From Methanomicrobiales archaeon HGW-Methanomicrobiales-1 (GTDB taxonomy: Archaea > Halobacteriota > Methanomicrobia > Methanomicrobiales > Methanospirillaceae), in contig PGYM01000001.1 in assembly GCA_002839675.1 (NCBI GenBank), forward strand, positions 424,683-488,682: 64,000 nucleotides of DNA, read 5' to 3'. Positions 59,629 through 64,000 of the stretch are shown here, piece after piece; position 1 is the stretch's first letter; every line of letters starts with the position of its first letter. The notes under the pieces were generated by a model. It did no database searches and had not been told where the DNA came from. It worked only from the letters and a program-made list of their open reading frames with translations. The position numbers and the translations under genes are program-made.

Positions 59629-60988
59629 ATGTATCCCGGAGACTCCGATAGAACATACGACCGGGAAGATTAACCCGGCCAAAACCTGCCAGCCTCTCGG
59701 CGCTATGTATGCTGCGCTCGGCATCCACAGCTGCCTGCCCCACAGCCACGGCTCGCAGGGCTGCTGTGCCTACCACCGCATGCACCTGACCCGGCACTTC
59801 CGGGAACCGGCGCTTGCCTCATCGAGTTCCTTTACTGAAGGAGCTTCGGTCTTTGGCGGTGCGGCAAACCTCAAGACTTCCATCAAGAACGTCTTTGCCA
59901 TCTACAATCCCGAGGTCATGGCAATTCACACAACCTGCCTCTCCGAGACAATTGGTGACGATATCCCCAGCATTCTCAAACAGGCAGAGATACCCGAAGG
60001 AAAGACGGTCATCCACATCAACACTCCCAGTTACCAGGGATCGCATATCACCGGTTTTGCCGGTATGTGCAAGGCGATGGTTGCGTACCTCAGCGAGTCT
60101 GACGGGACGCCCCAGAAAGATCAGGTGAACGTTCTCCCGGGATTTGTGAACCCGGGCGACATGCGGGAGATCCGCCGTATCGTGACCGAACTCGGCGTGA
60201 AAATGATTATGTTCCCCGATACGTCAGGTGTCCTTGATGCCCCGCTCACGAAAAAATACCAGATGTATCCCGATGGCGGTGCAACAGTCGCCGAGATCCG
60301 CGATGCCGGCAACTCCTCGCTCACGCTTGCGCTGGGTGCGTTCGCCTCAAATGATGCCGCCGGGCTCCTGCAGGAAAAATGCGGGGTCACTGGTGTCCCC
60401 TTAAAACTCCCCATTGGCCTGAAAGCCACGGATGCGTTCATCATGGCTATCAAAGACTGGTTTGGCGTTGAGGTTCCTGCCTCTCTCGCGCTTGAACGTG
60501 GGCAGGTAGTTGACACCCTCATTGACACAAACATCCACTACCAGGGAAAAACCGTTGCAATCTTTGGTGACCCTGACCATGTCATTGCCATGACCGAATT
60601 CATTCTGACCATGGGAATGGTTCCGAAATATGTCCTGACCGGAACGCCCGGCAAGGCGTTCGCCATCGAGATTAATAAGATGTTGGAAGAGGCCGGGATC
60701 ACGGGAAGCAGGGTAAAAGTGGAAGGCGATCTCTTTGAACTCCAGCAGTGGATACGGGAAGAGAAAGTCGATCTGCTGATCGGCACTACCTACGGCAAGT
60801 ATATCGCAAGAACTGAGGACATTCCGTTCGTCCGCTTCGGTTTCCCGATTCTCGACCGGGCCGTGCACCCGCTTATGCCGGTTGTCGGCTACCGTGGATG
60901 CCTGCGCCTGATCGAGCAGATCAGCAACGCGCTCCTTGACCGCCGGGACCGCGACAGCCTTGATGAAGACTTTGAACTTGTGTTATAA
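59621..60988 (+). CDS. nifK: Nitrogenase molybdenum-iron protein beta chain
   Basis: 455 residues from ATG 59621, shorter than the Azotobacter subunit (about 520) because the N-terminal extension is absent. Cys residues of the P-cluster are in KTCQPLGAMYAALG, HGSQGCCAYHRMHL and HTTCLSETIGDDI; a Ser-rich stretch (ALASSSSFTEGASVFGG) follows the second. The start overlaps nifD by 8 nt, giving coupled translation and a one-to-one ratio. Downstream residues (PVVGYRGCLRLIEQI) complete the family match. Confidence 0.97.
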   Translation: MLECIPETPIEHTTGKINPAKTCQPLGAMYAALGIHSCLPHSHGSQGCCAYHRMHLTRHFREPALASSSSFTEGASVFGGAANLKTSIKNVFAIYNPEVMAIHTTCLSETIGDDIPSILKQAEIPEGKTVIHINTPSYQGSHITGFAGMCKAMVAYLSESDGTPQKDQVNVLPGFVNPGDMREIRRIVTELGVKMIMFPDTSGVLDAPLTKKYQMYPDGGATVAEIRDAGNSSLTLALGAFASNDAAGLLQEKCGVTGVPLKLPIGLKATDAFIMAIKDWFGVEVPASLALERGQVVDTLIDTNIHYQGKTVAIFGDPDHVIAMTEFILTMGMVPKYVLTGTPGKAFAIEINKMLEEAGITGSRVKVEGDLFELQQWIREEKVDLLIGTTYGKYIARTEDIPFVRFGFPILDRAVHPLMPVVGYRGCLRLIEQISNALLDRRDRDSLDEDFELVL

Positions 60989-61016
60989 CGGGTAATGCCC
61001 GGATAGGTGATGGAAC

Positions 61017-62396
61017 ATGGATACCAGCTCAGTTACCGCCGAAGGGGCGGCATGTATCAGCGAACGCCAGAACTCCATTATGACCACGGGGAAAAGCAAA
61101 AGCAGCATCCACTGCGCTGACGACAGCCTTGCCGGCTCCGTCAGCCAGCGGGCCTGCGTGTTCTGCGGGGCCCGGGTGGTCTTAAACCCGGTCACCGATG
61201 CAGCTCATCTCATCCACGGCCCCATCGGCTGTGCCACCTATACGTGGGACATCCGGGGGAGCCTCTCAAGCGGTTCCGAGATGTACCGGAACAGTTTTTC
61301 CACCGACATGAAAGAGCGGGACGTGGTCTTTGGCGGGGAGAAGAAACTTGCAACCTGCATTGACGAGGTCGTAAACAAGTACCACCCGCCGGCAATGTTC
61401 GTGTATTCGACCTGCGTTTCAGGTATGATTGGCGACGACATCATCGCGGTCTGCAAAGCAGCTTCCAACCTGCATGCAATCGATATTATCCCGGTTGAGT
61501 CCAGCGGTTTTCTCTCCGGCAACAAAGTTGTCGGGTACCGGGCAGCAGCCGTTGCCCTGATGCAGCTGATCAAGCCCAAAGAGGGAGTGACGGTAGAAAA
61601 AACAAAGAAACTCAATTACCTTGGCGAGTACAATCTCGGCGGAGAAAAATGGGTAGTTGAGCGCTACCTACAAGAGATTGGCATTGAGATCAATGTCGCG
61701 TTCACCGGGGATTCAACCGTTGCCGCCCTCAAACAGGCGCCGGGTGCCTGCCTGAACCTGGTGCAGTGCACCGGTTCCATGCACTGGGTGGCGATGAACC
61801 TCGAACAGGAGTTTGGCACCCCCTATATGGATGTAAACTTCTTTGGTGCCGATAACACGGCAGAAAGCCTGCGGAAGATTGCTCAGTTCTACGGGGATGC
61901 AGAGATGATACGTCGCACCGAAGTGCTCATCGAACGCGAGCAGCTGCGTATTCGGCCGATCCTTGAGAAATACCGGAAAAAACTGACCGGCAAACGGGCT
62001 GCGATTTACGTAGGCGGGGCTTTCAAGGCCGTCGCGATTATTCGCCAGCTCCGTGAACTGGGAGTAGAGATCGTACTTACCGGTACCCAGACCGGGAAAA
62101 AAGAGGAGTACGATAACCTGAGCACCCTGCTCGATCCCGGAACGATTATCATTGACGATGCAAATCCGGCAGAACTGGAAAAATTCCTGCTCGAAAAGAA
62201 TGTCGATGTGATGGCCGGTGGCGTCAAGGAACGTGCCCTTGCCTACAAACTGGGCATCGGGTTTGTTGACCACAACCATGACCGGAAAGATGGGCTCGCC
62301 GGCTTTGACGGGGCGGTCAGGTTTGCCCGCGAGGTCTTTGTGACTACGTGTTCGCCGGTCTGGAGCCAGTTAAAAGCAACCGGCAGGAGGGTATGA
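61017..62396 (+). CDS. nifE: Nitrogenase cofactor scaffold protein NifE
   Basis: 459 residues, homologous to NifD. It pairs with NifN to take up the NifB product and assemble FeMo-co. Conserved Cys are in RACVFCGARVVLNPVTDAAHLIHGPIGCATY and VYSTCVSGMIGDDI; NLVQCTGSMHW aligns with the cofactor-binding Cys of NifD. The start is ATG 61017; the end overlaps nifN by 4 nt if its first ATG is used. nifB is not visible in this window. Confidence 0.95.
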   Translation: MDTSSVTAEGAACISERQNSIMTTGKSKSSIHCADDSLAGSVSQRACVFCGARVVLNPVTDAAHLIHGPIGCATYTWDIRGSLSSGSEMYRNSFSTDMKERDVVFGGEKKLATCIDEVVNKYHPPAMFVYSTCVSGMIGDDIIAVCKAASNLHAIDIIPVESSGFLSGNKVVGYRAAAVALMQLIKPKEGVTVEKTKKLNYLGEYNLGGEKWVVERYLQEIGIEINVAFTGDSTVAALKQAPGACLNLVQCTGSMHWVAMNLEQEFGTPYMDVNFFGADNTAESLRKIAQFYGDAEMIRRTEVLIEREQLRIRPILEKYRKKLTGKRAAIYVGGAFKAVAIIRQLRELGVEIVLTGTQTGKKEEYDNLSTLLDPGTIIIDDANPAELEKFLLEKNVDVMAGGVKERALAYKLGIGFVDHNHDRKDGLAGFDGAVRFAREVFVTTCSPVWSQLKATGRRV

Positions 62397-62398
62397 GC

Positions 62399-63778
62399 AT
62401 GGAAATCGCAGCCACACCCAAAGTAAAACAGGTCAACGAAAACCAGTGCCAGCAGTGTATGCCACTCGGCGGTGTCGTTGTCTTCAAAGGCATCGAGAAC
62501 GCGATGGTGCTCATACACGGTTCGCAGGGTTGCAGCACCTACATGCGCTTAACCAATGTTGAGCATTACAATGAACCCGTGGATATTGCCTCCTCGGCTC
62601 TCAATGAAAAACAGACCATCTATGGCGGGGAAGCAAACCTGCACAAGGCGCTCGACAATGTCATCCGGGTGTACGGGCCAAAAGTCATCGGCATTATGAC
62701 CACCTGTCTTACCGAAACGATGGGTGAGGATCTCGAACGGATCGTCGCAACCTACCGGCAGAACCGTGGCATCACCGCAGTCGACATCATTCCGGTAGCG
62801 ACCCCGAGTTACAGCGGCACCCAGACAGAAGGATTCTGGGCAGCAACCCGGCAGCTGGTGGCGTACTATGCAAAACCTGTTGAACGGCACAATGGGATCA
62901 ACGTAATCATCCCCCATATCAGCCCGGCAGATATCCGGGAGATTAAACGCGTCCTTGACCTGTTCGGGCTCTCATATACGATGCTCCCGGATTACTCAAT
63001 GACGCTCGACCGACCCTATGGGGGCCGGTACCAGAAGATCCCACCGGGTGGCACACGAACGCAGGATATCACCCGCATGACCGGGGCAAGAGCCACGATC
63101 CAGTTCGGGCTCACGTGTCCTGACAACCTGTCCCCTGGCCTGCTCCTCGAGCAGGAGTTCGGCGTGCCCCTGCACAACCTGCCCCTGCCCATTGGCCTGC
63201 AGAACATGGACCGCCTGGTTGAAACCTTAGAAAAACTCAGCGGCCGGTCCCTGCCGGATATTCTCGAACGGGAACGCGGGTGGCTGCTGGATGGCATGGC
63301 GGACTCGCACAAGTACAATGCGGACGGTCGGCCGATCGTGTACGGTGAGCCCGAGCACGTGTACGCGTTTTCCAGTATCTGCGTGGAGAATGGTGCTATC
63401 CCCGTTGTCATTGCGAGTGGGACAAAAAGCAGCCGGCTCACTGGGATGTTGACCACGCTCCTTGCTGATGCGGATGAGCAGCCGGTCATCCTGGAGGAGA
63501 CCGACTTTGCTGCAATCGATGATGCAGGATTCATGTCAGGGGCAAATATCGCGATTGGCCATTCCGGTGGAAAATTCTTAACCGAGCGCCGGGGCACTCC
63601 CCTCATCCGGGTGGGATTTCCCATCCATGACCGGACCGGCGGGCAGCGGGTGTTATCGGCCGGGTATACAGGCACCTTAGTGTTTCTCGACCGGTTCACC
63701 AACGCCCTGTTAGAGACCAAATACGAATCGTACCGCGAACTGAGAAAAGAAGAGATGGGTATCAGAGAAGGTGTTTGA
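62399..63778 (+). CDS. nifN: Nitrogenase cofactor scaffold protein NifN
   Basis: 459 residues from ATG 62399; the ATG at 62393 is too close to the AGGAGGGT ribosome binding site, whereas 62399 gives normal spacing. It is a NifK-like chain: ENQCQQCMPLGGVVVFKGIENAMVLIHGSQGCSTYMRL, MTTCLTETMGEDLERI and VATPSYSGTQTEGFWA are diagnostic. It forms the NifEN complex with NifE. The next gene starts 2 nt after its stop codon. Confidence 0.94.
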   Translation: MEIAATPKVKQVNENQCQQCMPLGGVVVFKGIENAMVLIHGSQGCSTYMRLTNVEHYNEPVDIASSALNEKQTIYGGEANLHKALDNVIRVYGPKVIGIMTTCLTETMGEDLERIVATYRQNRGITAVDIIPVATPSYSGTQTEGFWAATRQLVAYYAKPVERHNGINVIIPHISPADIREIKRVLDLFGLSYTMLPDYSMTLDRPYGGRYQKIPPGGTRTQDITRMTGARATIQFGLTCPDNLSPGLLLEQEFGVPLHNLPLPIGLQNMDRLVETLEKLSGRSLPDILERERGWLLDGMADSHKYNADGRPIVYGEPEHVYAFSSICVENGAIPVVIASGTKSSRLTGMLTTLLADADEQPVILEETDFAAIDDAGFMSGANIAIGHSGGKFLTERRGTPLIRVGFPIHDRTGGQRVLSAGYTGTLVFLDRFTNALLETKYESYRELRKEEMGIREGV

Positions 63779-63779
63779 A

Positions 63780-64000
63780 ATGCAAAAACCAAAACATCAT
63801 ATTTTTGTTTGTTCAAGTTCACGGCCAAACGGCCAGCAGAAAGGCTTCTGTCATTCGAAGAATAGCGTCGACATCATGATGAAATTCATGGAAGGAATCG
63901 AGGAGCGGGATATTGGCGGCGAGGTCTTCCTCTCCAATACCGGTTGTTTCGGTATCTGCGAGAAAGGACCGGTTGTCGTGGTGTATCCGGAAAATGTCTG
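63780..64000 (+). CDS. [2Fe-2S] ferredoxin, thioredoxin-like, 3' end outside window
   Basis: 73 residues are visible. Cys11, Cys24 (KGFCHSK), Cys56 and Cys60 (NTGCFGICEKGP) give the four ligands of the thioredoxin-like [2Fe-2S] fold (Shethna II/FdxN-type, typically 80-110 residues). Such ferredoxins are found beside nif genes and may pass electrons or protect nitrogenase. The ATG comes directly after nifN (1-nt gap), so it is in the operon. The C-terminus is cut by the window edge. Confidence 0.85.
   Translation, partial: MQKPKHHIFVCSSSRPNGQQKGFCHSKNSVDIMMKFMEGIEERDIGGEVFLSNTGCFGICEKGPVVVVYPENV

Overview
The window comes from a methanogenic archaeon, most likely a member of the Methanomicrobiales close to Methanoregula (inferred from gene content, not from a search). 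The archaeal signature genes are clear: ribosomal proteins L15e and L37Ae, RNase P proteins Rpp30 and Pop5/Rpp14, a proteasome alpha subunit, SBDS, RpoP, the KEOPS subunit Pcc1, prefoldin beta, an alpha-NAC homologue and a tRNA-Tyr with an archaeal-type intron. The nif cluster has the methanogen order nifH-nifI1-nifI2-nifD-nifK-nifE-nifN. No rRNA, CRISPR array, transposase or phage gene is visible.

Layout. 226-3112 (minus): an RNA/translation operon (DHH phosphoesterase, TGT_C2-PUA protein, NAC, tRNA m1A methyltransferase) whose genes overlap strongly. 3164-5045: nnr and moaC. 5094-6003: palindromic elements around a RelE-type toxin-antitoxin pair. 6785-11362: the archaeal ribosome/RNase P/proteasome superoperon, with no exosome genes. 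11462-13922: an HD protein, leuA, tRNA-Tyr and tRNA-Asp. 14028-28173: accessory envelope and signalling genes: an orphan HicB-like protein, a secreted M64-like metallopeptidase, Cache lipoproteins, a YkgJ protein that seems to start at CTG, PH-type membrane proteins, DUF4349, HEAT repeats and a histidine kinase lacking its phospho-acceptor His. 28174-29815 is a gene desert. 29816-43439: metG, unknowns, a second DHH protein, tRNA-Phe, a CPA2 antiporter, alkA, a two-component pair, arfC, an anion permease and a ferredoxin. 43481-45342: two paralogous cupins around a repeat-rich gap with an 18-bp perfect inverted repeat. 45429-53346: DUF475/TerC, copA with a YHS protein, DUF2179, TPR, ferritin and DUF362 ferredoxin genes. 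53600-64000: a glutamate-synthase-like gene and the nitrogenase cluster, which runs off the right edge inside a [2Fe-2S] ferredoxin gene.

How the genes work together. The nif cluster holds the structural subunits, two PII-type post-translational regulators and the NifEN scaffold. A GGAA-N6-TTCC site at 55855-55868, which matches the methanogen NrpR nitrogen operator, sits just upstream of a TATA box. The first gene after it is not nifH but an uncharacterised 111-residue protein with Cys-rich C-terminal motifs. This makes that protein a candidate unrecognised member of the nitrogen-fixation regulon and the most interesting lead in the window.

Other leads: a gly-for-his histidine kinase (26020-28173), a YkgJ gene whose Fe-S/Zn cysteine cluster lies upstream of the first ATG, a PUA gene that reads 86 nt into nac, and a family of GGGGGTCGCRTGGGTACA repeats.
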